A stretch of DNA of 64,000 bases, taken from Pelosinus sp. UFO1 (GTDB taxonomy: Bacteria; Bacillota; Negativicutes; DSM-13327). The notes under the pieces were generated by a model. That model did no database searches. It had not been told where the DNA came from and was given only the letters and a program-made list of their open reading frames with translations. A program made the position numbers and the translations under genes. Shown here piece by piece: positions 34,897 through 43,461 of this stretch (positions within the stretch are counted from its first letter, which is position 1; each line of letters opens with the position of its first letter). The DNA is taken from NCBI RefSeq assembly GCF_000725345.1, contig NZ_CP008852.1, positions 4,518,001-4,582,000 of the forward strand, given 5' to 3'.

Positions 34897-35745
34897 TTAC
34901 TCCAATGTAGCCTGGTAGACTTCTCTTTTTGATACCCCTCTTTTAAGAGCAATCGTTTTGATCGCTTCTTTTTTTGCTACACCTGTTTCCATTAGTGCCA
35001 TTACGGCTTCTTCCAGTGTAAGTTGTTCCCTGTCTGCCTCTAGTATCTCCAAATCTTCATCACATGTTTGTCCACCTACAATAAGAGTAAATTCCCCTCT
35101 AGGATCATTTTCGGCAAAATGCACAGCTAAAGTCTCTAATGATCCTCGAATAAACTCTTCAAATTTCTTTGTGAGTTCTCTAGCTGCCACTGCCGGCCTC
35201 TCGCCAAATGCCCCACTAAGTTCTGTTAATGTTTGTTTTATCCGATGGGGCGATTCATAAAACACCATCGTATAAGGATTGGCAGCAAAGCTGGTTAGTA
35301 ATTCCCTGCGTTTTTTTTTGTTTTTTGGTAAAAATCCGATAAACGTAAACATTGTTGTATCTAGGCCTGAAGAAACGAGTGCTGATAAGGCGGCATTCGC
35401 TCCAGGCAATGGCACTACCTGGATACCTGCCTCTATAGCTAATTGCACTAAATCAGAACCTGGATCTGAAATTCCCGGCAAACCAGCATCACTTACGACA
35501 GCAACATCTTCTCCTGCCAGTAAACGTTCTATTATCTCAGGACCTCTTGTCACTTTGTTATGTTCATGATAGCTAACTAGACGAGTATGTATTTCGAAAT
35601 GGCTTAACAATTTTCGAGTATGACGCGTATCCTCCGCGGCAATGACGCTAACTTCACTAAGTACCCTCACTGCTCGGTAAGTCATGTCTTCTAAATTTCC
35701 AATCGGCGTAGCGCACAAATACAACATACCAATTTTCTCGACCAA
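34897..35745 (-). CDS. rsmI: 16S rRNA 2'-O-ribose C1402 methyltransferase
   Basis: 282-aa tetrapyrrole-methylase-fold enzyme (YraL/YabC). Motifs: LYLCATPIGNLEDMTYRAVRVL, AAEDTRHTRKLL, SDAGLPGISDPG and FYESPHRI. The C-terminal helices (LMETGVAKKEAIKTIALKRG, SKREVYQATLE) are typical. The start is probably the TTG at 35745 behind AAGGAAGTG; an ATG six codons in lacks a close ribosome site. It is in the B. subtilis order yabB-(yazA)-rsmI-abrB; the small yazA gene is missing here. Confidence 0.95.
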   Translation of the reverse strand: MVEKIGMLYLCATPIGNLEDMTYRAVRVLSEVSVIAAEDTRHTRKLLSHFEIHTRLVSYHEHNKVTRGPEIIERLLAGEDVAVVSDAGLPGISDPGSDLVQLAIEAGIQVVPLPGANAALSALVSSGLDTTMFTFIGFLPKNKKKRRELLTSFAANPYTMVFYESPHRIKQTLTELSGAFGERPAVAARELTKKFEEFIRGSLETLAVHFAENDPRGEFTLIVGGQTCDEDLEILEADREQLTLEEAVMALMETGVAKKEAIKTIALKRGVSKREVYQATLE

Positions 35746-35799
35746 ATACTTTCACTTCCTTTTATGGTATAGAATAGTAACTAAGGCGTATACTTCAAG

Positions 35800-35834
35800 T
35801 TTTTTGAACCGCAGAGGCGCAGAGGACGCAGAGA
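35800..35834. repeat. Partial family C-like repeat arm
   Basis: TTTTTTGAACCGCAGAGGCG followed by CAGAGGACGCAGAGAG. Same kind as the lone arm at 11484; no matching inverted arm is found before yabB. Confidence 0.5.
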
Positions 35835-35941
35835 GAAATTTCAGTTCTCGTAATAACGCCTGTTCTGGTGTGCCCACTGCGGCTCAATGATTCCTCAATA
35901 CATCCTTAAAATCAGATTTGCTCTGTAGATGCTAAACGAGA

Positions 35942-35976
35942 ACGAGTAATGGGTATATACGCTACCCGTTACTCGT
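35942..35976 (-). terminator. Hairpin behind yabB
   Basis: ACGAGTAATGGGTA pairs with TACCCGTTACTCGT (one G-T pair) over a seven-base loop, eight bases after the yabB stop. The T tract after it is poor. Confidence 0.6.
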
Positions 35977-35983
35977 TACGTTT

Positions 35984-36733
35984 CTATCTATACTCTTTAT
36001 AATACTTCATTATTTCTTCACTATAGCTGCCATCAGTTTTGTAGACAATTAGCGGTGGTAATACTTCAAGGCCTGGATTTGCTCCTCGTATGCCTTCTAC
36101 TAAGAGCATGGTCGGTTTTTTACCAATACTGCTGTATACGAGTTGTAACCTTTTCGGTTCAATACCGGCCTGACTCATTATCGTTAATATTTCAGCCATA
36201 CGTTCCGGCAAGTGAACCATAGCAAATCGTCCACGGCGATACTTTAACAAATAACGAGCAGCATTTATAACATCTTCTAACGTAGCAGTTACTTCATGCC
36301 TTGCCATAGCCACTTTATCATTTGGATTTATATGACCTCCGCCGACTGGACGATAGGGTGGGTTAGAAACTACCAAATCGTAACCATCTGAGGAAAATAT
36401 ATCTTTCACTTTACACAAGTCACCTTGCATAATCGTTACTTTCTCATCTAATTTATTTAAATTAACACTGCGACTTGCCATATCAGCCATGGATTGACTC
36501 AATTCCAGGCCAGTTACATGTCCAATGCCTCTGGTTGCCAAAATTAGAGAAATCACACCAGTTCCTGTCCCCAAATCTACCGCCTTTGCCCCTGGCCTTA
36601 CAGTAGCAAAGTGGGATAACAGCACCGCATCTAAAGAAAAGCAAAATTCCTTCTCATGCTGAATTATCTTTAGCTTCCCAATGAGCAAATCATCCAATCG
36701 CTCCTCTAGGCCTAATACCACTTGGTTATCCAT
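35984..36733 (-). CDS. yabB: tRNA1(Val) adenine-N6 methyltransferase-like protein (YabB)
   Basis: 249-aa SAM-dependent N6-adenine methyltransferase. KLKIIQHEKEFCFSLDAVLLSHF is the family start; SAM motif VDLGTGTGVISLILA; catalytic NPPY in VVSNPPYRPVGGG. E. coli TrmN6 (YfiC) modifies A37 of tRNA-Val. The start at 36733 overlaps the yaaT stop (ATGGATAA), with AAGGA within yaaT. Hence yaaT and yabB are translationally coupled, as in B. subtilis. Confidence 0.9.
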   Translation of the reverse strand: MDNQVVLGLEERLDDLLIGKLKIIQHEKEFCFSLDAVLLSHFATVRPGAKAVDLGTGTGVISLILATRGIGHVTGLELSQSMADMASRSVNLNKLDEKVTIMQGDLCKVKDIFSSDGYDLVVSNPPYRPVGGGHINPNDKVAMARHEVTATLEDVINAARYLLKYRRGRFAMVHLPERMAEILTIMSQAGIEPKRLQLVYSSIGKKPTMLLVEGIRGANPGLEVLPPLIVYKTDGSYSEEIMKYYKEYR

Positions 36734-37541
36734 TGTTATCCTTCTCAACAACTTCTTCCCAAGGAATAACTACCGTATTACCATTCGCAAGCAATACCGC
36801 TGCATTTTTTTTGGCTTGGTTCACAGATGTAACTTTGCCTTCTCCATCTATCGTAATGACCTCACATCCAACAACCGGAGGGGCAATTTTTTTGCAGCAA
36901 GGTCCATAGGAGTCATTTTCATATTTTAAGCAACACATTAATCGTCCACAAATCCCCGATATCTTTGTAGGATTAAGAGAAAGCTTTTGATCTTTGGCCA
37001 TTCGAATCGAAACGGGCTCAAAATCTCCTAAGAAAGTAGAGCAACATAAGGGTCTGCCGCAGCAGCCGATTCCTCCCATCATTTTCGCTTCATCCCGTAC
37101 ACCAATTTGTCTAAGTTCAATGCGAGTACGAAATACAGCTGCTAAATCCTTGACTAAATCACGAAAGTCAATACGTCCTTCCGCAGTAAAATAAAAAATA
37201 ATTTTATTTACATCAAAAGTGTACTCTACATCAACTAATTTCATATTTAGACCATGTGTTTTTATTTTTTGTTCGCAAATAGAAAAAGATTCCTTTTCCT
37301 TAGCCCTATTTTCCTCTACCTTAATGCTATCCTCAGCAGTTGCTTTACGCTGCACTGTTTTTAACGGGGCTACAATCGCATCCTCGGTTACTTCTCGTGG
37401 TCCAATTACAACTTCACCATATTCTAATCCTCTAGCAGTTTCAACAATTACAAAATCTCCTGCCACCAGCATAATGTCACCAGGTGCAAAATAATAAACT
37501 TTGCCAGCTTTTTTAAAACGAACACCTACTACTGTTTCCAC
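36726..37541 (-). CDS. yaaT: PSP1-domain protein (YaaT/RicT)
   Basis: About 271 aa, PSP1 family. In B. subtilis YaaT (RicT) forms an Fe-S containing complex with YlbF and YmcA that steers RNase Y and the Spo0A phosphorelay. The cysteine-rich centre GGIGCCGRPLCCSTFLGDF and CGRLMCCLKYE is complete. I prefer the GTG at 37541, seven bases behind AAGGGGGG; the TTG at 37547 overlaps the holB stop but is too near to the ribosome site. Confidence 0.94.
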   Translation of the reverse strand: METVVGVRFKKAGKVYYFAPGDIMLVAGDFVIVETARGLEYGEVVIGPREVTEDAIVAPLKTVQRKATAEDSIKVEENRAKEKESFSICEQKIKTHGLNMKLVDVEYTFDVNKIIFYFTAEGRIDFRDLVKDLAAVFRTRIELRQIGVRDEAKMMGGIGCCGRPLCCSTFLGDFEPVSIRMAKDQKLSLNPTKISGICGRLMCCLKYENDSYGPCCKKIAPPVVGCEVITIDGEGKVTSVNQAKKNAAVLLANGNTVVIPWEEVVEKDNNG

Positions 37542-37543
37542 CT

Positions 37544-38533
37544 TCAAACCCCCCTTGCCAAATCATATATTTTTATCAGTAACGCTTCACTTGTAAGCCT
37601 TGTATTTGCATTGGCCTGAAAGGCTCGCCTAGCAACTTCCACTACTTTAATGGCTTTCGTTAATTGACTTTCCTTCCACCGATCAGCCTGTTCACTCAAT
37701 TCTTCCACAATATCTATATTAAACACAAATTGCTTGCCTTGCCCCGTTACAAGCAATAGTATATCACGCAATATATAGGTTAAATACCTTATTATATCTA
37801 AAATTTCGTTACGCTCCATTTTTTCTAATTTGGCTGAAATATCCCATATCTTATCAATACCGCCATAAACTACTCTTTCCATTATCTCCATTGCCTGATT
37901 CCGTAGGGCAAAACCTTCTGGCGCAAGCAATGCAAGTGCAATCCCCATACGACCGGCACTAAGGCGAGCTGCCACCTCAGACTGTCCTGGCAAGCAACCT
38001 TTGTTAATTAATGCTTGGACTAACTCATCATCCATTAAAGGTTGAAAAGAAATCACCATACAGCGAGATAAAATAGTAGTCAGCATCATATCTTTACTTG
38101 CAGTAGTTAATATAAATATAATTTCTCCTGGCGGGTCTTCTAGCACCTTCAATAAGCTATTAGTAGCTTGCGTGGTCATTAACTGAGCATTGTCAATGAT
38201 ACACACCTTTCGCTGGCTAATATAGGGCGCCAACGAGACTTCATGCTGCAAATTCCGAATCTGTTCAATTTTAATGGTTACCCCATCAGGGACAATTGAT
38301 AAAAAATCAGGATGACTATCATAGGACATTTGTAAACAAGAAGGACACTTACCACAGGGTCGTTCTCCCTCATTATTACATAATAAAGCCGTTGCCAGTA
38401 CTCTCGCAACCATACTCTTACCAATGCCAGCCGGTCCAGCAAGTAAAACAGCATGAGGCATACGTTTGCTTTTTTCCATATGACGCAATATCGCTACCTG
38501 GTCCTTATGCCCAATTATATCATTCCACTCCAT
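37544..38533 (-). CDS. holB: DNA polymerase III subunit delta'
   Basis: 329-aa clamp-loader subunit of the AAA+ family. It has the P-loop LLAGPAGIGKSMVA, a zinc module CGKCPSC preceded by NNEGERPC, the Walker B-like CIIDNAQLM and sensor TTASKDMMLTTILSRC (SRC motif). AGAGGTG precedes the ATG. It is between yaaR and yaaT, the standard Firmicute order. Confidence 0.95.
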   Translation of the reverse strand: MEWNDIIGHKDQVAILRHMEKSKRMPHAVLLAGPAGIGKSMVARVLATALLCNNEGERPCGKCPSCLQMSYDSHPDFLSIVPDGVTIKIEQIRNLQHEVSLAPYISQRKVCIIDNAQLMTTQATNSLLKVLEDPPGEIIFILTTASKDMMLTTILSRCMVISFQPLMDDELVQALINKGCLPGQSEVAARLSAGRMGIALALLAPEGFALRNQAMEIMERVVYGGIDKIWDISAKLEKMERNEILDIIRYLTYILRDILLLVTGQGKQFVFNIDIVEELSEQADRWKESQLTKAIKVVEVARRAFQANANTRLTSEALLIKIYDLARGV

Positions 38534-38542
38534 ACTGCACCT

Positions 38543-38989
38543 CTACATATATAAATCCACTAGCATGCCACGAATTGCGTCTTGCTTCGCTAAGATATCC
38601 AGCTTCTTTTCCTGCCCCTGGCGCACATCCTCTGTTAAACTATCTAACGTCGCATCCACCTTTTTAATGATGGTATACACTTTCTGTCTTCCATGGCGAT
38701 CCCAACCTTGTTGCGATTGTAACGTATACATACGGCCTACAGCCTCACCAACAAATTGCCGTACTACTTCACGGTATTTTTTAAGTTCGGAATAGGTAGG
38801 TACTTCACCTAATTTTTTCCCTTGATTGTCAATCTCCACCAATAAGGCATTTAATCTTTCTCGAGATTGTCCATCCTGATTTTTGAGCAGGTCTGAGGCG
38901 AAATGGCCTTGAGATGTCTCGGTCTTATTCGTAGTATCCCTCTCCAAGGGAGATGGCAACTGAGGAGCACCCAACGTATTAATTTTCAT
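38543..38989 (-). CDS. yaaR: DUF327 family protein (YaaR)
   Basis: 148-aa helical cytosolic protein of unknown function, conserved next to holB in Firmicutes. The C-terminal half matches the family (YSELKKYREVVRQFVGEAVGRM then VYTIIKKVDATLDSLTEDV). I place the start at the ATG at 38989, with AAAGG ten bases upstream. The yaaQ gene usually found between tmk and yaaR is absent; a transporter/MATE island of 3.7 kb stands there. Confidence 0.88.
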   Translation of the reverse strand: MKINTLGAPQLPSPLERDTTNKTETSQGHFASDLLKNQDGQSRERLNALLVEIDNQGKKLGEVPTYSELKKYREVVRQFVGEAVGRMYTLQSQQGWDRHGRQKVYTIIKKVDATLDSLTEDVRQGQEKKLDILAKQDAIRGMLVDLYM

Positions 38990-39153
38990 ATAGGTCACTG
39001 CCTTTCACGCTATATTGAGCCACAATTTACTAGAATTACAAAATAACATCTGATCATTTAAATTATAATTGTTTTACAGTAAATAATCAATTTATGCTTT
39101 TATTACTAGTAAAATAACCTAGTTTCACAAGAAAACTATTTTTTTGTGAAATA

Positions 39154-39182
39154 TTGACTCTCATTACCAATTATCGTATACT
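39154..39182 (+). promoter_or_regulatory. Promoter of the ArsB/NhaD-type transporter
   Basis: TTGACT (39154-39159), 17 bases, TATACT (39177-39182). Upstream an inverted repeat TTTCACAA/TTTGTGAAA (39123-39150) could be an operator. Confidence 0.75.
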
Positions 39183-39212
39183 AATTCCAATAACTTTAGG
39201 TACAATATAATA

Positions 39213-39264
39213 TCTTGTTTTTTTATGGAGGAGTCTGCAACAAGACTTCTCCATGATTTTTTTT
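39213..39264 (+). promoter_or_regulatory. Leader terminator with competing antiterminator stem
   Basis: ATGGAGGAGTCT pairs with AGACTTCTCCAT (one G-U), followed by eight T, within the transcribed leader and before the ribosome site. TCTTGTT (39213-39219) could instead pair with AACAAGA (39239-39245), which shares three bases with the terminator arm, so the two folds exclude each other. This looks like transcription attenuation of the transporter gene. Confidence 0.65.
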
Positions 39265-39284
39265 AAAAAGAAGGAGGGTATTTT

Positions 39285-40565
39285 ATGAGTTCAGCACCGT
39301 CCTTTTATGGTGCTATCACAATCTTCATCCTTGTCTATGCCATGATCATCCTAGAAAAGTTTAATCGTACAGTGATCGCCATGACCGGTGGTCTAGTTAT
39401 GATACTTGTAGGTTTTTTGAGCCAGGAAGTAGCCATCAAAGATGATATTGATTTTAACACGTTAGGATTACTTATCGGAATGATGATTTTGGTGTCCATT
39501 ACGCGTCGCAGTGGTATTTTTGAGGCGGTTGCAATCTGGGCAGTACAAGTAACAAAAGGCTATCCTATTTCCTTGCTGGCATTACTTTCTATCATTACTG
39601 CCGTTGCTTCCTCATTATTAGATAATGTTACTACAGTACTACTCATCGTACCTGTTACCCTGACATTAACGGAACGTCTCAATATAAATCCTATGCCTTT
39701 TCTTATTACCGAAATACTCACCTCTAATATTGGAGGTACTGCCACCCTAATCGGTGATCCTCCTAATATTATGATAGGCAGTGCCACTCACCTAACCTTT
39801 ACCGACTTTATTGTTCACTTGGCTCCTATTGCCTTTTTGATCTTACTAGTTACAGTTCTTCTTTTGCTGCTATTTTATCGCAAACAATTACAGGTCGAAG
39901 AAGAACACCGTTTGCAAGTACTAACCTTATCTCCTAAAGAACAGATTAAAGATTGGTTACTATTGAAACAATCCCTATTTGTACTCGCTCTTACCTTAGT
40001 CGGCTTTTTGCTTCATGGTACGCTGCATCTAGAGTCGGCAACTATTGCAATGACAGGAGCCATGCTACTTATGTTAGTTAGCCAGGAAGAGCCAGAAGAT
40101 ATTTTACTACATGTAGAATGGCCTACCGTCTTTTTCTTTACAGGACTTTTTATCTTAGTAGGTGGTCTTAAATCAACGGGCGTTATTAAAGCCTTAGCCC
40201 AGTGGGCTTTAGCTTTCACAGGCGGCCAAATTGAATTAACAGCTTATTTAATCATTTGGCTTTCGGCTATCGCTTCCGCGTTTATTGATAACATACCCTT
40301 TGTTGCTACTATGATCCCTATGTTACAAGAAATGAGCGCCATCTCAGGCACTCATATGGAACCCGTTTGGTGGTCACTGGCTCTTGGTGCTTGCCTAGGA
40401 GGTAATGGAACCTTAATTGGGGCCTCTGCCAATGTCATCGTGGCTGGTATTGCAGAAAAAAATGGTTACCCCATCTCTTTTCGCCACTTTTTATTCGTCG
40501 CTTTTCCCTTCATGATTTTATCAATTATCATGGCTCATATTTATGTATACCTACGATATTTCTAG
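39285..40565 (+). CDS. ArsB/NhaD-family (ion transporter superfamily) permease
   Basis: 426 aa with about eleven membrane helices, of the ArsB/NhaD/CitM ion-transporter superfamily. Two repeated halves each carry the inverted hairpin signature: SSLLDNVTTVLLIVPVTLTL with IGGTATLIGDPPNIMIGS, and SAFIDNIPFVATMIPML with CLGGNGTLIGASANVIVAG. Substrates in the family include arsenite, sodium/proton and carboxylates; the similarity to the YqkI/'SLC13-ArsB' group gives no clear choice. No arsR or arsC is adjacent. GAAGGAGGG precedes the ATG; expression seems controlled by the leader terminator. Confidence 0.88.
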   Translation: MSSAPSFYGAITIFILVYAMIILEKFNRTVIAMTGGLVMILVGFLSQEVAIKDDIDFNTLGLLIGMMILVSITRRSGIFEAVAIWAVQVTKGYPISLLALLSIITAVASSLLDNVTTVLLIVPVTLTLTERLNINPMPFLITEILTSNIGGTATLIGDPPNIMIGSATHLTFTDFIVHLAPIAFLILLVTVLLLLLFYRKQLQVEEEHRLQVLTLSPKEQIKDWLLLKQSLFVLALTLVGFLLHGTLHLESATIAMTGAMLLMLVSQEEPEDILLHVEWPTVFFFTGLFILVGGLKSTGVIKALAQWALAFTGGQIELTAYLIIWLSAIASAFIDNIPFVATMIPMLQEMSAISGTHMEPVWWSLALGACLGGNGTLIGASANVIVAGIAEKNGYPISFRHFLFVAFPFMILSIIMAHIYVYLRYF

Positions 40566-40568
40566 TCT

Positions 40569-41906
40569 CTACATTTCACCTAATTTGCGAAGCTCCCAGA
40601 ACAAGAATATACCTGTCAGTAAAGCAGAAGAAAAATCAGCGATAGGACTAGCCACCCAAGCTCCCTGCAGCCCTAACATTTTTGGTAAGAAATACAATAG
40701 GGGAATCAGTATAATTAGCTGTCTCGACATACTAAGCACAATGGAGTAACCTGCTTTACCAACAGCTTGAAAGTAATTCGCTCCAATAATTTGAAAACCA
40801 ATCACTGGCAGCATGCATAAATTAATCCGCATCGCCTCAGAACCAATAGCAATCAGTTCAGGGTTATCATTAAACAACATAATAATTTGTTTATCAAATA
40901 CTTGGATGATAATAAAGCCAACAATTGAAAACAAAGTTGCAGCCCATATACCTATTTTTAAAGCCTTCATAACCCTTCCGTAATTACCCGCTCCATAGTT
41001 ATACCCAATGATTGGCTGCAATCCCTGACTGATTCCAAAAATAGGCATAAGCATAAGCATTGCCATTCGGTTAATAATGCCAATGGAAGCAATCGCCAAT
41101 TCTCCACTATATTTTAATAAGGTAAAGTTAAATAAAACTGTTACTAAACTAGCAGCGATCTGCATTAAAAAAGGTGACATACCAATCTTAAAAATATTAA
41201 TCACAATTTTTTTTTCTAATCTAAGATTGGCAGAGCGTAATTTTAGCAAACTTTTCTTTCCCAAAAAGTAAAATAATACCCACAAAGCCGATACCCCTTG
41301 AGACATTATTGTCGCCAAAGCAGACCCGCTGATTCCCAGATTAAAAACAAAAATAAATAAGGGATTTAACAGAGTATTTAACACTGCTGAAATGAGAACG
41401 GTAGACATCGCCATTTTAGGATTTCCCTCAGCCCGCACAATATTATTCAAGCCAAAACCTACATACATAAAAGCACTACCAAGAACTATAATCCTGGTGA
41501 AGTCCCTCGCATAGGGCAACACCGTCGGTTCAGCACCTAAACTACTTAATATCGGATCTAGAAATAACAGTATACAGGCTGTGAAAGCAATGGAGAGTAT
41601 CATGGACAGAGTAAAAGCATTGCCTAGTATTTTTTCGGCTTCTTGTTGTTTTTGTTCGCCAATTCTAAGAGAAACGGTAGCAGCCGCCCCTACACCTACT
41701 AACATACCAAAGCCCATTAAAACCGTCATAATGGGAAAAGCGATAGTTACTGCGGCGAGACCAACTTCACCCACGCCACGACCAACAAAAATGCTATCAA
41801 TTACATTATAAAAAGCATTTACTACCATCCCCGTAATGGCTGGTAGGGAAAACTGCCAAAGCAGTGTAGAAATTTTCTCTTCCCCTAATGATTTTGAACG
41901 GTCCAT
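40569..41906 (-). CDS. MATE-family efflux transporter
   Basis: 445 aa, twelve helices, MatE domains at about residues 15-175 and 235-400. Family features: LPAITGMVVNAFYNVIDSIFVGRGVG at the start of the first half and QGLQPIIGYNYGAGNYGRV in the second. It is of the MepA/NorM-like Firmicute group that exports cationic drugs or metabolites with Na+ or H+; the substrate is unknown. It converges on the ArsB-type gene with only three bases between, and no terminator is visible there. Confidence 0.9.
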   Translation of the reverse strand: MDRSKSLGEEKISTLLWQFSLPAITGMVVNAFYNVIDSIFVGRGVGEVGLAAVTIAFPIMTVLMGFGMLVGVGAAATVSLRIGEQKQQEAEKILGNAFTLSMILSIAFTACILLFLDPILSSLGAEPTVLPYARDFTRIIVLGSAFMYVGFGLNNIVRAEGNPKMAMSTVLISAVLNTLLNPLFIFVFNLGISGSALATIMSQGVSALWVLFYFLGKKSLLKLRSANLRLEKKIVINIFKIGMSPFLMQIAASLVTVLFNFTLLKYSGELAIASIGIINRMAMLMLMPIFGISQGLQPIIGYNYGAGNYGRVMKALKIGIWAATLFSIVGFIIIQVFDKQIIMLFNDNPELIAIGSEAMRINLCMLPVIGFQIIGANYFQAVGKAGYSIVLSMSRQLIILIPLLYFLPKMLGLQGAWVASPIADFSSALLTGIFLFWELRKLGEM

Positions 41907-41934
41907 AGTCCCTCCATTTTTTAATTGATCTACT

Positions 41935-42064
41935 TTATCCGATGACTAAACCGCTCTAAGACTCCCATCTTCTATAAGTGGGAGTTAAGAGCGGCTAAGT
42001 CCCTGGATAAGTGCGACTAAGATTCAGATGGAGTTAAAACTCCATCTGAATCAAGTCTTCTTTA
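41935..42064 (+). repeat. Family A repeat, short form
   Basis: 130-nt copy with all stems intact: TTATCC/GGATAA clamp, ACCGCTCTAAGACTCCC against GGGAGTTAAGAGCGG, then the GATTCAGATGGAGTT hairpin. It lies upstream of the MATE gene, antisense to it and to the gmk-like gene. Confidence 0.92.
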
Positions 42065-42159
42065 TTATACCATTAATTCTCAAACATCATTCCTTTCCCC
42101 ATAAACCGCTACTTACTTACATTGGATTTGATCTTGTTAAAATTCACTTTTTTATTAGC

Positions 42160-42199
42160 AAAAAGGTGAATGCTACATCTTGCTAGCGTTCACCTTTTT
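42160..42199 (-). terminator. Terminator behind the Gmk-like gene
   Basis: AAAAAGGTGAAtGCTA faces TAGCgTTCACCTTTTT; AT-rich ends on both strands, nine bases after the stop. Confidence 0.85.
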
Positions 42200-42208
42200 C
42201 ATAGCTAA

Positions 42209-42742
42209 TTATGTAGTTTGTTCCTTACTTTTGTACTCACGACAAATTTCTAAAATTTGAGTGCAGGCGTCATCTAATTGACCATCATAATTACGAACAA
42301 TATAATCACAATCCTCTGCACACTTAGAATCTAATTGTATTTGTTCTAGAATTTTCATTTGTTGTTCTTTATCACTTTGAATCGGTAAGCGTTTTTCCAG
42401 TTGATACATTGGGCAATCAATATATACAGTAACGGCAAAAGGAATGCGGTGTTTAATTTGCTGAGCACCATTCCAATCTAAGGTTACTACACAGTCTTGT
42501 GTTTTTGATTTCTCGACTTCTTCGCGGCTAAGACCAAAAAAAGAGTTTTTATATAGTACACTTTCCACTATATCAACCTTTTTAAAGTCCTCTTTTTTCA
42601 CAAAATAATACGCATCCTCAGGTTCACCGATTTTTCTTGCCCGGGTTGTATGAGAGCGAAGTCTATGCATACCAGCGGTTTCTAGTCTCTTTTCTATGGT
42701 TGTTTTTCCACATCCATTTGCGCCAAGTAAAACAATCAACAT
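42209..42742 (-). CDS. Guanylate kinase-like nucleotide kinase
   Basis: 177 aa with P-loop LLGANGCGKTTIEKRL and a guanylate-kinase-like NMP region (RSHTTRARKIGEPEDAYYFV; compare S.TTR..R.GE..G..Y.FV of Gmk). The canonical Gmk Tyr-containing segment is altered, and the protein is about 25 residues shorter than Gmk, so it may be a paralogue rather than the housekeeping enzyme. It follows tmk closely (32 bases), making a small nucleotide-kinase operon. Confidence 0.75.
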   Translation of the reverse strand: MLIVLLGANGCGKTTIEKRLETAGMHRLRSHTTRARKIGEPEDAYYFVKKEDFKKVDIVESVLYKNSFFGLSREEVEKSKTQDCVVTLDWNGAQQIKHRIPFAVTVYIDCPMYQLEKRLPIQSDKEQQMKILEQIQLDSKCAEDCDYIVRNYDGQLDDACTQILEICREYKSKEQTT

Positions 42743-42774
42743 ATGGCCTTACCCCCTATCCTATATATTGACTA

Positions 42775-43461
42775 CTATACCATACTACTAGCCAATATAT
42801 CCTGTACCTTTTGGTATACTTCTTCATGGATTTGTGCCACAGTTTTAAGTTTTTTACCATCAATACATTGAATTTTATGCCATTGATACTTTTCGGCAAT
42901 AACACAGTAATTAAAATAACAGTGTTCTAAGTATTTTTCATCCCTTTCATGAATATCCGCTTTTTCTTGCCCTTGCTGTTTTGCCCGCTCCTGTCTAAGG
43001 ATAAGACTATATGCTGGCGGCATATCAAGAAATACAACAGCATCAGGAATAGGCAAACCAAATTTAGCAAATTCCAGATCCCATAACCAATCTAAAAAAG
43101 CATCCTTTTCTTGCTCATTAATAATTTTTACCGCCTGATGAACCATATTAGACGTAGTATAACGGTCTGCAATGATAATACCGCCCTGACGATAAAATTC
43201 TCCCCAATCTTGCTTATAAGATGCATAGCGATCTACAGCATAAAAACTTGATGCAGCATAAGGATTCACTGCATCTGGACTATCACCAAACTCACCATTT
43301 AAATACATTTTAATCAAAGCAGAAGAATTGCTTTGATAATCAGGGAATGTCACTTTGCGGACACTTTTCCCCTCCGATACCAAGCGATTGTACAATTTTT
43401 CAGTTTGTGTTGCTTTGCCACAACCATCTCCAGCTTCAACAATAATCAATTTACCATTCAT
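42775..43461 (-). CDS. tmk: Thymidylate kinase
   Basis: 228 aa. Makes dTDP from dTMP. P-loop EAGDGCGKATQTEKL (an Ala for the usual Ser/Thr after GK), VTFPDYQSNSSALIKMYLNGEFG (dTMP-binding FP), the DR motif IIADRYTTSNM, and a LID with RQERAKQQGQEKADIHE. It belongs to the longer Clostridia-type Tmk. The ATG follows the decarboxylase stop directly (TAAATG), the yaaO-tmk order of B. subtilis. Confidence 0.9.
   Translation of the reverse strand: MNGKLIIVEAGDGCGKATQTEKLYNRLVSEGKSVRKVTFPDYQSNSSALIKMYLNGEFGDSPDAVNPYAASSFYAVDRYASYKQDWGEFYRQGGIIIADRYTTSNMVHQAVKIINEQEKDAFLDWLWDLEFAKFGLPIPDAVVFLDMPPAYSLILRQERAKQQGQEKADIHERDEKYLEHCYFNYCVIAEKYQWHKIQCIDGKKLKTVAQIHEEVYQKVQDILASSMV

Noticed and set aside
39285..40565. 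Arsenic resistance operon
   Set aside because: The transporter belongs to the ArsB/NhaD superfamily but no arsR, arsC, arsA or arsD gene is near, so arsenite specificity cannot be claimed.
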